Positions 1 through 12,300 of a stretch of 64,000 nt of DNA are shown here, piece by piece (the first letter of the stretch is position 1; every line of letters begins with the position of its first letter). The stretch is taken from positions 82,289,913 through 82,353,912 of the forward strand of contig NC_134845.1 in assembly GCF_965363235.1 (NCBI RefSeq). Reading direction: 5' to 3'. This stretch comes from Mytilus galloprovincialis. Taxonomy: Eukaryota; Mollusca; Bivalvia; Mytilida; Mytilidae. The position numbers and the translations under genes are program-made. The notes under the pieces are model-generated. The model was not told where the DNA came from, did not search any database, and worked only from the letters and a program-made list of their open reading frames with translations.

Positions 1-551
1 AGTGGAAAATAATAAATGCAATTCAAAGTAACATGTATATGTATACAAAACATTAATTAGTTGCTTAATAATTTGTCAATGATTGCTAGCAGTACAAAGG
101 CAGTTAGTTTCTTGCCTCTCATGACTGAACCTGAGATGATGACTAAGTACTAAGAGTTTTAAAACTTATAATTTAGTACAAATACTTCATAAATCAACTA
201 GTACAAATAATAAATTAGGTAGTACATAAATGTGTAGTAGAAATACTATAAAAATATGATTAGATAAAATGCAGCAAAATAGCAAATAAAACACACTACA
301 ACTGTTAGCATTAGTCGGCATAAAAGGAGAAAATAGAAAACAATATTAATGAGTGTTTAAAATAAAATTAAAAGCTTCTATTAAGAATGAGAGATGAAAT
401 ATTAAGGCAAACAGGCTACAGTGAGAAATACGTGAGATAATTCATGAAAAATTGTATCAAATTTAATCGTATAGCTTAATTCTTGTAAGAAAGAAGAAAA
501 CTTTGATACATGTGTCAATTCAAAGACTTTAATTTCAATAATAATGTTATT

Positions 552-3525
552 TCAAACTCCTTCAAGTCCTGGTATATTTTTCTTTATCATTGCCCAGGTG
601 TGATATAAATTCAGGGGAAATTGGTTCGACTTCTGTTACAACAAATGATACTTTTTAGAAAACTGAACATTTACATACAATGATGTACCTATTTATAATT
701 TGGCTACTTGTGTCATTGGGTCGATGTCTCATTCATATATACCCTACATGTACATCTCTTACGCCTTATTCATAAAGTGTAAAAATTAGAATACTGTATG
801 TCATTTCAGAAAAGATAATCAAGATATAAAAAAAATCTTTCATGCAAATAAAATTGTAGAAAATATTAACCTTATTAAAAATTGGAAAACCCCTGAGTTA
901 TTTATATCTGACTTTCAAAATGAAAGTACTTACTTCCTCGTTGTCACTAAAAGTTAGCTGTTGTTTAAGGGTTTCTAGGGCTACCCTTTGTGATGTAGGA
1001 GTGCTAGGAGTGATGCGGGTACGAGGATATGTAGAGGGCGTTCTGTGTTGCTGTTCCGATGGCGGTGGCGAGTCCTGAGACAATGACTGCTCCCTTTCTC
1101 TCTCTGGGTTTCCCTTTTTCCTTCGTTTAGAATTATCAAATGTTCTACTAGGCTTCCAATCAGAAAAGTCCTACATATTTTAAAGATATTTCAATTTACC
1201 AAAGCTTTCAAAAGTTTATATAACTTGTTATTTGAAGAATTCCATTAAAAAACCATTTGTTTTTCTTCTTTCATCAGGCAAAAATGTCAGGACAAAAATA
1301 TAAATAAATGGTTTCCTGCCTCCTTATCTAGCCTTAATTTTCATGCATGCCCTTACACATTTTATGGAACATTTAACGGTATGCCCAGTCAAAATACCCA
1401 CATTTTTTGTTCAGCCCTGTCAATGTCTTTTTCATTGATAGAAAAATCATTTTATCTTCCTACCTTTTCTACTTTTTATGCCAGGAGGCAGTAAACACGT
1501 TTATATATATTTATTGGCCTTTATCATGTTTATTATTCTTTTGAAAGCTCTGATTTGCAGTAAATTATATGCAAAGAGATTCATTAAGAATTTCTCTTTT
1601 CATTATCATGATTATTAACAGTCTGCACGGTTAGCCACTACTCCGATGCCCCAGACTGGTAAAATTTCTTTCAGACTAGTAAGTTTTTTCAAAACTTTGT
1701 TTGGACTAATAAGAAAAATGTCAGAATATTATTCTTCGGACTAGTAGTTGAAAAAGTTTTTGGTGCAGACTGTATTAATCATTTAATCTAATATAAATTG
1801 GGCTAATATTAAAAAAAATATAAAAAGGCTAAGAATTATACACCAACAACAATGCATATGTTGGGTGTACTTTTCTTTTCCATTTAACATTGTAATTGCT
1901 CTTCCAACCCAAGTTCACCTAAAAGTTTTCATCATTTTAAAAATGTTGAATCCCTAGCTATATGTATGATATGCTTATAATATCAAACGATTGTGCATGT
2001 CAGCAGCTAGCTGTCTTGTGTGAAAAGCAAAATGATATACATAATCAAGATGTTTTGCCCACTGTGGACAGTTACAAAAGGATTTGAGTTACTCCATGTG
2101 ACAGTTTTTCACCATTTCTCATCATAAGAATTCTTGCACATTGCCAACTGCTGTTATTTTCATTTCTGGTCAACTGTGAGCGTACACTTGACTATTTTAT
2201 ATTAGCCATATAAAACACAGACTACTACATTTTTGTATATATAAAAAATTAAAATTTAGACCCAAAATCTGCAAACCAAGGGATTCTAGAACAACTTTGT
2301 CTAGTTTTATAAATATGGTATAGGGTAACAACTTTAAAACCTAATATCTTTGAACTTTACAATAAATCATCAAATTGAAAATGAAACAGAAAATAATTGA
2401 GTAGGAACTAAGAATTTAGTAAGAAGAATGGTCTACATTATACAGGTCTAGGAGCTACAGTTCTAAATATAACTTACTACATGTGTACATGGTGTATGTG
2501 CGCGTGTATAAATATTATTTGAATAAAACTGGTGAACAAACACCATATAGAGCTGTGAATTGTATATAGACAATGATACAGTTGATGTTTTGATGATAAT
2601 GTTGTTGATAATGAGGTGATGATAAAGTTGATGATGAAAATTTAATCTGAGAAAAGACTTATCTTTCAAAAGAGTCCTGTGTTAAAACCTATCACTGTTC
2701 AGTGAGATCACCATGTAATTTCATTAGATTACACAAATGGTCTGGATTTTTTACATAAAATTCTTTAAAATGTATTAACTATTTGGAATACCCCTCTCAC
2801 AAGAAGTTAAAACTAATGAAAATTGAAATGCCACTCAAGCATGTATACATGTATAACAAGCCTTTAATCTCAACAGGCTTTAATCGATATTATTTCTTTT
2901 AAACCTGGATTCAAATCCAAACACTCTGTAGTGGTGCAAAACATAATAGTAAGACTTTAAGTTAGGTATGCAACATCAATAAATGATAAATGTTAAGCAT
3001 AACACTGCAAACCAAACAAGAAAAAAACATATTTTCATAGATGCAATATAATTGACACCCACAAAATCCATGATACATTATTATCTGTATCCAACAAATA
3101 ATAATGAATCGACAATAAAAATGCCTAAGACTAATAATTCAGGACAAATAGTAGCTTAATATTATTTACAATATTATTATTTACAATATTTACAATATCA
3201 TAACTATAAATATTTTACTTTTAAAACTTTTAACATGTTTAAGAAAATTTGTAATAAAATCTCTGTACAATTTCTTTCTTTCTGATCTTTTATAGCTTAT
3301 GATTAAGAAGTACTACCCCAACCCCTCTGTCATGGTCATTTTGTTTTTTACCACCAAATTATCTGTGATACTAACCCAGTTATTTGGTCTAAGATCATTT
3401 GGTAAACTGTTTAAGCTTATGTTATCATCTTTGTCTGAGGCACTAGCTGTTCTCTGCCATGTACTCTTTTGTCTTGGATCTGTTGCTGATGGCTTTCTGA
3501 ACGGATTGCCTCCCCCTGAAGCCAT
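552..3525 (-). CDS. Uncharacterised 155-residue disordered protein, three coding exons
   Basis: Proposed coding exons are 3376-3525, 934-1170 and 552-632, read on the minus strand. The ATG at 3525 has an in-frame stop just before it, and an acceptor (TTTCAG) lies 16 bases upstream, so a 5'UTR intron is likely. All junctions are phase 0: donor GTTAGT after exon 1, acceptor TGTAG and donor GTAAGT around exon 2, acceptor AACAG before exon 3. A variant polyadenylation signal, ATTAAA, lies at 528-533. The protein is rich in Ser, Pro, Thr, Arg and Gln, with a basic patch (KRRKKG), a Ser/Thr-Pro middle, and a more ordered C-terminus (LNLYHTWAMIKKN then PGLEGV). No domain, signal peptide or membrane segment is evident and I do not recognise the family. 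Exon 2 is convincing as coding; the last exon is short and rests on phase and splice signals only. Confidence 0.55.
1618..1773. mobile_element. Short inverted-repeat element (MITE-like), 156 bp
   Basis: The ends ACAGTCTGCAC (1618-1628) and GTGCAGACTGT (1763-1773) are perfect 11-bp inverted repeats. The inside repeats the phrase GACTAGTA and related words. There is no coding capacity. It lies in the first coding-region intron of the left minus-strand gene. The rest of that intron (1171-3375) is AT-rich with no other feature seen. Confidence 0.55.
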
Positions 3526-3751
3526 TTATTTCTTTGGGTAACTGAAATGAACCACAAAATTCTGTATTTCATAATAATTTGAGTCATTTGTGGATTGTGA
3601 GTAGGATAGGGTAAGGCCAAATAAAAATATATGTGTGGTTCCAGTAACCCTACATTCCCTTCTTTTTCGTCTTCAAAATACCCTAAAGATTTTATTCATT
3701 TTTCATTAAGCACTGTTAAAGTCAGAATGTTGCTTCCATCATTTTGTCCAT

Positions 3752-4537
3752 CAGTCAGGGGACTTATTGAAATAAGTGATTTCAAAATCACTTATTTGAG
3801 TAGCAAATTCGAAGTTTTGTCACAAATTGTGATTTTGTAGTTTTACCAAAATTTTAAACACATAGGTTTGGATAATATCTTTTCATAAGTAAAATTGAAA
3901 AAAAATGAATTTTTTGCTTCTTTTAAGTATCAAGGATCATGCCTTTGATGCTATCATTTAGTTGCAAATTCTATTTTAGGTGAAAAAATGCTATAATAAT
4001 GGCTTTACATAATGAACTGATACTTTCTTCACAGACTTTTCCCAGCAGTAGGAGTATTTTTCCTGTAAAGTTCAAGGTTTCATCTTTCAGATTATGTAAT
4101 AAAATTCTACTGTTCGCAATAAAAAATTCACTGTTTGGGGGTGTTGAAATTAGATGGGGTTATTAAAGTAATGATACTTAAAGAAGTGATTTTTGGGTCA
4201 ATGGGAAGGAAATTGAGGTATGATACTTAAACAAGTGATTTTTATGTCATTATTTTAGATTCAGTACAAGGTCATCACCTGAAATGACCTGGTCATCCTA
4301 GACAACACAGATGTTGGTTCTGATAGGTTTAGCAACATAATTAGTCCCTGGATCATTAGTATTCTATATTTAAAGCTACAATAAAATTAAATCACTTCTT
4401 CTAGTGATAAGTTTGTACTACTTAAATAGGTGATTATCAAAGAAAGACAACTCTTACTTCAAACCTTTATGGACATAATGTTACTTGAATCAGTACGTGA
4501 TTTAGAAAATCACTGATTTAAGTAAGTCCCCTGACTG
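3752..4537. mobile_element. 786-bp non-autonomous DNA element with 5-bp target duplication
   Basis: The terminal inverted repeats start CAGTCAGGGGACTTA and run about 45 bp with a few mismatches. They are flanked by the direct repeat TCCAT at 3747-3751 and 4538-4542. The inside carries repeated, mostly same-direction copies of a motif like ACTTAAANAAGTGATTTT (near 3768, 4168, 4222, 4420) and inverted ones (3783, 4388, 4505). There is no reading frame of note. It lies just upstream of the left gene's first coding exon. Confidence 0.7.
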
Positions 4538-4699
4538 TCCATAGACTCAATTTAAAAAAAAAAAAAAAAAAATCCCTACCTACCTACCCTAACTTTTTTT
4601 CAGATGTAACTGGAACCACACATACTATTTTATTTGGCCTAAATATAAATTATAAATTTGTTATAACTCAGAACATAAAATAGAGAAGGGAAATCATTC

Positions 4700-4810
4700 A
4701 ACGTGTCAGAGACAACAACCTGACCAATGAGCAATGGGTGTTCAATTCAGCGAGTAAACCCCACACTGGGAGGCGGGCTTCAACCTGGCCCATGAAAACT
4801 GAACAATAAT
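4700..4810 (+). repeat. Fragment of dispersed repeat family R3
   Basis: It contains the phrases GACAACAACCTGACC and ATTCAGCGAG followed by a GGGAGGCGGGC-like stretch, in the same order as copies near 36.1, 46.6 and 56.6 kb. It is diverged. Confidence 0.45.
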
Positions 4811-6204
4811 GAACACGATATGATTTGAGAAATAACATATATATTCATTATGAATTGTGTGAGGAATAATGATTTTTACATGTCATTCATTGCATAAGTA
4901 TTAGCTGAAATGTCTCTGATTTGACAAGAGCCCTGCATATTTTAAACTTTTGACATCATGCAATAAACACTGAAATGTTTCTTTATTTGTCATGCAATAT
5001 TTGTGCAGCTACTTAATGGTAGACAATTGCATACAAGTGTAAATTTTTCAAAATTTTACAATTTTTAAGAAAACAGCGTTGTAACCTTCTTTTTTCCCTG
5101 TTTTTATTTATATAATTGAATCTATTTGCCTTCTTTAAAAATATGCATCTTACTACCACAAAATTTGATAGCAAAATGAGGATAAGGTCTTCTAGATCTT
5201 ATGTTCGGACAGCATGATAATTGTAAAATTAAATTTTGAAAGGGCAATTTTGTCCACAATTTTAATCAAAACAATTAATTTTACAATGACTTTAGGCTTA
5301 TTAAAGTATGAAGAAGCCAAAAGACAAAATTAAAATATATTTGAAGGCCCCCTTGTAGTTTTTTGAGGACTATGACAGCCATCTTGCACCAAAACCCCAT
5401 GGGCATTTGAAAAGTTGGCAGGTATGGGATTGGCAAGAACTTGATGCCCAGCCAGGCTATCAAATTTGGGCTGGGTACCTAAGTTTGGCTAAAAATAGCC
5501 AGAGGAGTTCGGTGAAACTTTCTAATTCTGGCAGGTTGATCACCAAGATTAAAAATGTTAAGACTTGTGCTTTGTAAAAAGTTGGGGAAACATGCCTCGG
5601 GCATGCAGATGAGTCTGCACATGAATGATGAAAGTTATGTTTTTATATTTTTTCACTGCATGTCAACAGTTGAGAAATTGAATGGTGTACTGATATATCT
5701 TGTATGTGATTTACTTTATATGCTCGTGCAATTTAGTTCATTAATATTTCTGAGTCATGCAGGTACAGGTACAAAATGAAAGTTCTCTGCGTCTACAAAA
5801 ATGTCATGGCAGCCATTTTGACGCCGCGCAATAATTTACTTAAATATTATTTTTATTGAAGAAATTCATTATTTGATAAGTCAGTCATATAAATCATGTT
5901 TTACTAAGTATTTTGAATTGTATCAGTTTATGATCATTTATCCAAGATATGTCTATTTATAATAGCATAAAGACGGGACTATGTTTTGTTTTTTCCGGAT
6001 GTTCTCGGATCTTTCTTTCTGAATATTTCTAGATTTATCGATTTTCATTTTGACATCCACAAACAAGAGCCTCCAAACAAACATGAAAAATTTGTAAACA
6101 ATTTTCTTCAGGTAAAAATAACACGTTACAAGACAAGGTATCAATGTATGCAACGATGAAATGAATTCATTGATATGTTTACAAATTTAAACTAATTTTA
6201 AATG
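4811..6204. other. Intergenic stretch, no supported feature
   Basis: AT-rich sequence. Short open frames here have no splice context or family resemblance. No promoter was identified. Confidence 0.5.
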
Positions 6205-7617
6205 ATTGTCAGATTGATAGACTGCAATATTGCTGAAAAGGGGGAGGGGCATAATTTTGCATAAATATGTATCTCCAGTGGGAAAAATGATTCTTCAGGC
6301 AGAAGACATGAAGGTATGTACAGGTGTTGATGTAAATGGTATAGAAGCAGAATTTCAGTTTAATGGGATACAAAGATATAAATCTCCTCCAGATTATTGG
6401 AAAAACCTTGGAAATTCCAAATCAAGATCAACAGACCAAAAAAATGTTGGAAAACACATAATAATGGAAAAACTAAGTCATCTTCCAGCAAATTCATGTA
6501 TAGCATTTACTGATGGGTCCTGTCTTGGTAGTCCTGTCCCTGTAGGAGCAGGTGCTGTCATCTTTCCATCAAATAATCAACCACAAATTGAAATTAGTAA
6601 AGCTGTATCCAAGAAAGGATCAATACTACTCGGAGAACTGATCGCCATTAAACTTGTTGTTGACCACTTTTTAATATCAGAAAACAGACAAAACACAGAC
6701 TCAATTACACTTTTTTCAGATAGTCAGACCTCAATTGGAATTTTAACTTTAAACTGGAAATCAGAGAATTACATCAAAGTCATAAGAGAAATTAAGAAAA
6801 ACATGAAAGTATTAAAGATGAATGGAATTCCATTAAATTTTGAATGGACACCTGGTCATGCTGATATCCAAGGAAATGACATTGCTGATTCACTGGCCAA
6901 AAAAGGAGCTAAAGAAGCTGAAAAAATAGAAGAACCATCAGAAGTAACCAGGCAGGATATAAAACGTGCAGCAAGAGAAAGTGTTTTAAGAAAATGGCAG
7001 AACCAATGGGAGTCAACGTGGCAGAAATTATTACAACTATCATCAAAAAGTTTGTCAGAAAATACCAAAAGATTTACCATCCAAATGGTCATTTTTAACT
7101 ACTACTAGTTTGAGAACAGGTTATTGTGATCTAAATGATTATAAATCCAAAATTATACCATCATCAGACAAAAACTGTTCCTGTGGAGAGCCAGAAACTG
7201 TAGAACACTACCTTTTACATTGTTCTAACTATGAGGAGGCTAGAGAGAGGATGAGAACATCTATTTACTTTATTACAGGAAATATACACATGGATTTAGA
7301 CACCTTATTAGGAATCGATGAAGAAGACATTAATAGAGACAATCGAAATGAGATATTGTGCCATCTGGAAAATTATTTAACGGAGTCTGGTAGATTCAAA
7401 AACACTATACAGCAAAAAACACTATAAATCTATATCAAAATTAAGTCAAAATTTTTTAAGCAGCAGCCACCATTTCAATTAAGTACATGAGTGAACATTA
7501 CATATGTGAAGAAACTACAAAAGAGGAAACGTACAAAAGTGTTTACAGTGTCATTTGGGACACTTACTAAAGACTAAAGACTAAAAAATACATAAACAAG
7601 GAGATTTATCTGACAAT
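6205..7617 (+). mobile_element. 3' end of a LINE: RNase H domain and zinc-knuckle tail
   Basis: The main frame 6230-7108 encodes an RNase H domain of the kind found at the C-terminus of I/Jockey/R1-group non-LTR retrotransposons. The four acidic residues are present: D95 in FTDGS, E136 in GELIA, D164 in FSDSQ and D220 in GNDIADSLA, preceded by WTPGHADIQGN. About 7075-7100 the frame shifts by one. The next frame, to 7427, carries LRTGYC and the knuckle CSCGEPETVEHYLLHC (C-x-C-x7-H-x4-C) that typically follows RNase H in these elements. Reverse transcriptase and endonuclease are absent, so this is a 5'-truncated, dead copy. The 3' region ends with ACTAAAGACTAAAGACT and an A-rich stretch. ATTGTCAGAT (6205) and ATCTGACAAT (7608) flank it as inverted, not direct, repeats. 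Confidence 0.85.
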
Positions 7618-7963
7618 TGTGAGTTTTTTGATAGCAACTTTAACAATTACCTGGTTAGCCCAAACAGTATTTTTACTGTACTGCTACGCAGGTTATTCAG
7701 TATGCACCGCATTTTTGATGTTATTTCTTCATGGACAGAAAAAATATTACCATGATTACAGTCATTCCATAAACAAAAGTAAGGAGGACATACCAAGGGC
7801 CAATAGACTCTCATGGCGAACAGTAAGCCCCCATTCTACGAAATGCCAGAAAATCTAACAATATGAATATTTGAACTTGTAAAAAAAACACATCCAAAAC
7901 AGGAAAACTGATGATCTTATCTATTCTATATAACATGTATAACAAATGAGAAACCAGAAACAC

Positions 7964-8549
7964 TTAAGGTGGCTCGTGGGTACAAAAATTTCAGCAAAAA
8001 ATTGAACCTTTATTTTTTCATTACAAATTTTATTTATTACACTATAAGTTTTTACTTTATGATATGCTAAAAAAATCACCCCAAAAAATTGATTCAGTTT
8101 GGCCCCAGATGATTTTTAAAATGTTTATATCATTGAAAAAGCTCCAAATTATCTCCCTTTGGTGCAAAAATGCCATTTTTTGGCATTAAATTTGAAATAT
8201 CTTTTTTAACTCATCGGTGACCTATATTTTTTATTATTGTTTTCATATAACATGTATAAGCTGTACATAAACTAAATAATTGTAAAATTTAAGCGATTTC
8301 TGTAATTAGGTTATTTTTTTATTTCAATATTACCTCTATTTCTCCTATTAGTTCAACAGAAAAAAAGGACATTAACAAAAATGTATGCTTCTTCCGGAGG
8401 CAGATTGTAAGCTTTAATGAACGGTGACCCCATTTTTTTATTTCATTTTTCTTTTAAGTATATAATAAAGTTCATTTATAAAAAAATATAGCAAAATCCT
8501 ACATGTATATTAGAAAAAAAATTTGATTTATACCCAGGAGCCCCCTTAA
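7964..8549 (+). mobile_element. TTAA-bounded inverted-repeat element, family E, 586 bp
   Basis: It starts TTAAGGTGGCTCGTGGGTA and ends with the inverted counterpart GGAGCCCCCTTAA. TTAA at both ends suggests a 4-bp target duplication. It is non-coding. A second copy, split by a later insertion, makes up the edges of 11751-17890. The two copies are easily aligned across their length. Confidence 0.75.
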
Positions 8550-8554
8550 TTTAT

Positions 8555-8870
8555 GAACCACATCAACAAATGACAACCACTGAAAATCATACAAGGAACC
8601 TGACTAAGGACAGGTGCAAACAAATGCAGCGGGTATAAACATTTTAATAGGTACCAATTGCAATTTGTAATAATGTAAGCAAAACTTCGGGTGCCAAATG
8701 TGGAGGAGGATCTGCTTACCCTTCCGGAGATCCTGAGATCACCCGAAACCCCCAGTTTTTGGTGGGGTTCATGTTGCTTAGTCTTAAGTTTTCTATGTTT
8801 TGTCTTCTGTACTATTATTTGTCTTTTTATTTTTAGCCATGGTGTTGTCAGTTTATTTTCTTTCGTCCCT
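8555..8870. repeat. Two dispersed repeat fragments (R1 inverted, R4)
   Basis: 8555-8660 matches, in reverse, the middle of family R1 (phrases equivalent to CAGTGGTTGTC and CTGTCCTAAGTCAGG). 8690-8870 contains TGCTTACCCTTCCGGAG followed by TTTTTGGTGGGGTTCATG, also seen near 21.98-22.06 kb. The open frame across it is a by-product of the repeat. Confidence 0.5.
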
Positions 8871-9390
8871 CTTTTGCAACCTTCACCCTTACCTGAACAA
8901 AATAGTGTAACATCACAACATAGAAAGACATACTGTACAGCAACCAGTCAGTTCATCATGTTTATAAATTAGAAAGGGACCAATTGAAGTCCACAAATAC
9001 TGCTCTTAAGATTCAATAGTCTTGATTCTGGTCACCATGGTCACTCTACTTAACAAAGTCATGTGGTCTGCTGCTCATAGTAAATCCGTCAACAGCAGCC
9101 AGAGTTATTTGCGGGGAACCAGTTGGCTTATTGAGTTGGTACATTAACACTCATTACCATGCCATTAATTTTAGCTATTGAATATAGAGAAAAACTTCAG
9201 AGTGAACTTACCACAATCACATGCATTGCATTGTGAAAATTGATAATCAATTGATTTGCCTGCTTTTCAAATTATATGAACTACATATTATACATGTACA
9301 AAAAATGTATGCCCATGTACTAATGCATATATTCATAAATCTATTTTTCCAGAACTTGAGATTTAAAAAGTAAATGAAGGCAAATAAAAG

Positions 9391-12300
9391 ATGGCTGGGA
9401 ATTATTATTTTGTGATAGTTGGTCACCATGACAACCCAATATTTGAAATGGAGTTTTCTCCTGGAAGTAGAAGCAGTGAACCAAAGGTTTGTTGACATTA
9501 TTTTTTTAGTATAAATATGATAGGTATTATTCTTATAAATCATATAAAAAAGAAGATGTGGTATGATTGCCAATGAGACAACTGTCCATGACCAAAATGA
9601 CAAAGAAATTAACAACTATAGGTCACTGTACAGCTTTCAACAATGACCAAAGCCCATACTGCATAGTCAGCTATAAAAGGCCCCGAAATGAAAATGTAAA
9701 ACAATTTAAACGAGAAAACTAACGGCCATATTTATATAAAAAAAATGAACGAAAAACAAATATATGTAACACAGAAAGAAACGACAACCACTGAATTACA
9801 GGCTCCTGACTTGGGACAGGCACATACATAGCATGCTTTATGTTTTGATTTGCATATCAGCAAATGGTAGTAATCTTTCTTGCCAATGATTTTAACATCA
9901 TATAGCCTTCAATAATGAGCAAAACACATTCATTTGTACCTACAGTTATCTATAAAAGGATAGAACAAAACATTTTAAAAGTGAAAACTACCTAAAAAAA
10001 ATAACATGTTCCTCATTTATATAAAGAAATGAAAACAAATGATAGACAGGAACCAATAACAACCACGTAATAAGAGGCTACAGATTGGGGACGGACACAT
10101 ACATGTAATGAACCTGGCAGGGTTAAACATGACGAACTTTGTTTTTAATCCCCCCAAAAAGGTGTTATGTAAATGAACTGAAGATTTTTTATCTCCTGTT
10201 GAAGAATTTGTAGTAAATAGAGTTATTCATATCATGTATATATACAATATTAAGAAGATGCATTTGTTCCTTCCATGCAGAGTGAGATTTATATATTTTA
10301 CAGAAAGAAAATTAAGTCTTATGGTGTACAAAGGCCTGGATTAAAATTATTTTTTTCTCATTTAAATTTAATTAAATTTTGAAAAAAATATTAAGCTTGA
10401 TCCTTTGATAAAAATATGAAAATTTCCAAAACTTGAACCACACATTTTATTGGAAAAATTTCATTGGACATATAGCATTTTGACAAACAAAAATTTAAAT
10501 CATTGTTAAGCTTTTACAGAGTTATCTCCCTGTAGTGTTATGTACCCTCTTAAATCAATTTTTCAAATCATTTAAATATTTTAAAACAGTGATTGACCAC
10601 CTGACTACAGATTAGTCATTTCGGAAGTATCATATTTTAGAAAGATCATAGGACAAATTCACAATGACCTTCGTGTACATGTCGCTTAGAACAGGGACAT
10701 ATACCATATGGACAATATTAATCATACATGTAATTTGCTCTTTGGGATGTTTGCAGAATTTCAACAAAGGTAATTTCTTGGCTGTAGGTTGACCATTGGC
10801 ACTTAAAATAAATATACATGATTTATTATATATTTTTTAGAAAGATGATCACCGACACTTAAACCAGTTTGTAGCCCATGAGTCCTTAGATTTGGTAGAC
10901 GAACAGATGTGGGCAACAAATAACATGTATCTCAAGATCGTTGACAAGTTCAATGAGTGGTTTGTCTCAGCATTCGTAACAGCTAGTCGTATCCTTCAAA
11001 TATATTGACGATAATAATGATATAAATAATAATTCATAAATTTTAAAGATAACACATAAAAACAAGGACTTAATATTTAAATCTGCAATAATTTTAAATT
11101 CTGGTAACTAACCAAACTAAAGTTACACACAATGTTAACATAAATTTCACTTTCATTGATATTTCACAAGTGTTTTTTGTAAATACTTGTACAGGTGAAT
11201 TAGTTTTGGATGTAGAGTTATCTCCCATAGGCATATACATTTTGTTTTACTTATGGAAAGTTATAGTTTCTTTTTTTCTTCAGTTCTTTTGACTATAAGG
11301 CTGTTAAAGAGTGTTTGAATGAAAACAAGAAAATAAGGTATGATTGCAAGGGAGACAACACTCCACCAGAGACTATATGATATAGAAGTTAACAAACATA
11401 GGCATATATGCGTCACCTATTGAAGGTCGTAGGTTTTCTCCAGGCACTCAGGCTTCCTCCACCAATAAAAACTGGCGACCTCGAAAAAGCCCAAAAGTGG
11501 TGCTTAAAAGTGTTGTTAAACACAATCAATCAATTATATGGGTCACCGATCTGCCTTTAACAATGATCATAACCTTCACTGCATTACAAACTATAGTTGT
11601 CTTTATTATTTATAAATCCATAATTTTATTTGTCTGTTGTCATCAAAACACTGCTCATTATAAGCTTTCAGTGAGACACTAAAAAAAACCAATGTAATAA
11701 TTTTATTTACACTACAACTCAAGCATGTCAAGAGGTTCTTTGAAATGGCTTTAAGGAGGCTTGCGGGTACAAAAATTTCAGCAAATAAAAAACATTTGTT
11801 TTTTCATAACAAATTTTATTTATTACACTATTAGTTATTACTTTATGATATGATACAAAAATTAACCAAAAAAATGGTAATTTTTGAAATCTCAAGAAGA
11901 GATTTTATATGAATTTATAGGGTTAAATATACTTACCATGAAATTACATTTATATTATATAGAATATGTTTGCTTTCACAACATGTTCTCATCGCAATTA
12001 ACTAGGTGATTAAAAATTACATCCATGAGATGTACTCACCTAGGTCATAGTTCACCTGTGTAACATACACTAGCTTTAGTTTTAATTTGTCGTTTAATTG
12101 AATAATTTCAATTAAGTGAACAAAAAAACTGAATTTATTCCAGGGGTGGTGGTGGATTGTGGTAAGTATATTTAACCCTATAAATTCATATAAAATCTCT
12201 TCTTGAGATTTCAAAAATTACCATTTTATATGAATTTGGTTAAATATACTTACCATGAAATTACATTTATATTATATAGAATATTTACTGATTAACAAGC

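Noticed and set aside
8691-8972. 93-residue frame with a hydrophobic middle as a membrane protein
   Set aside because: It lies across dispersed repeat R4, another copy of which occurs near 22.0 kb.
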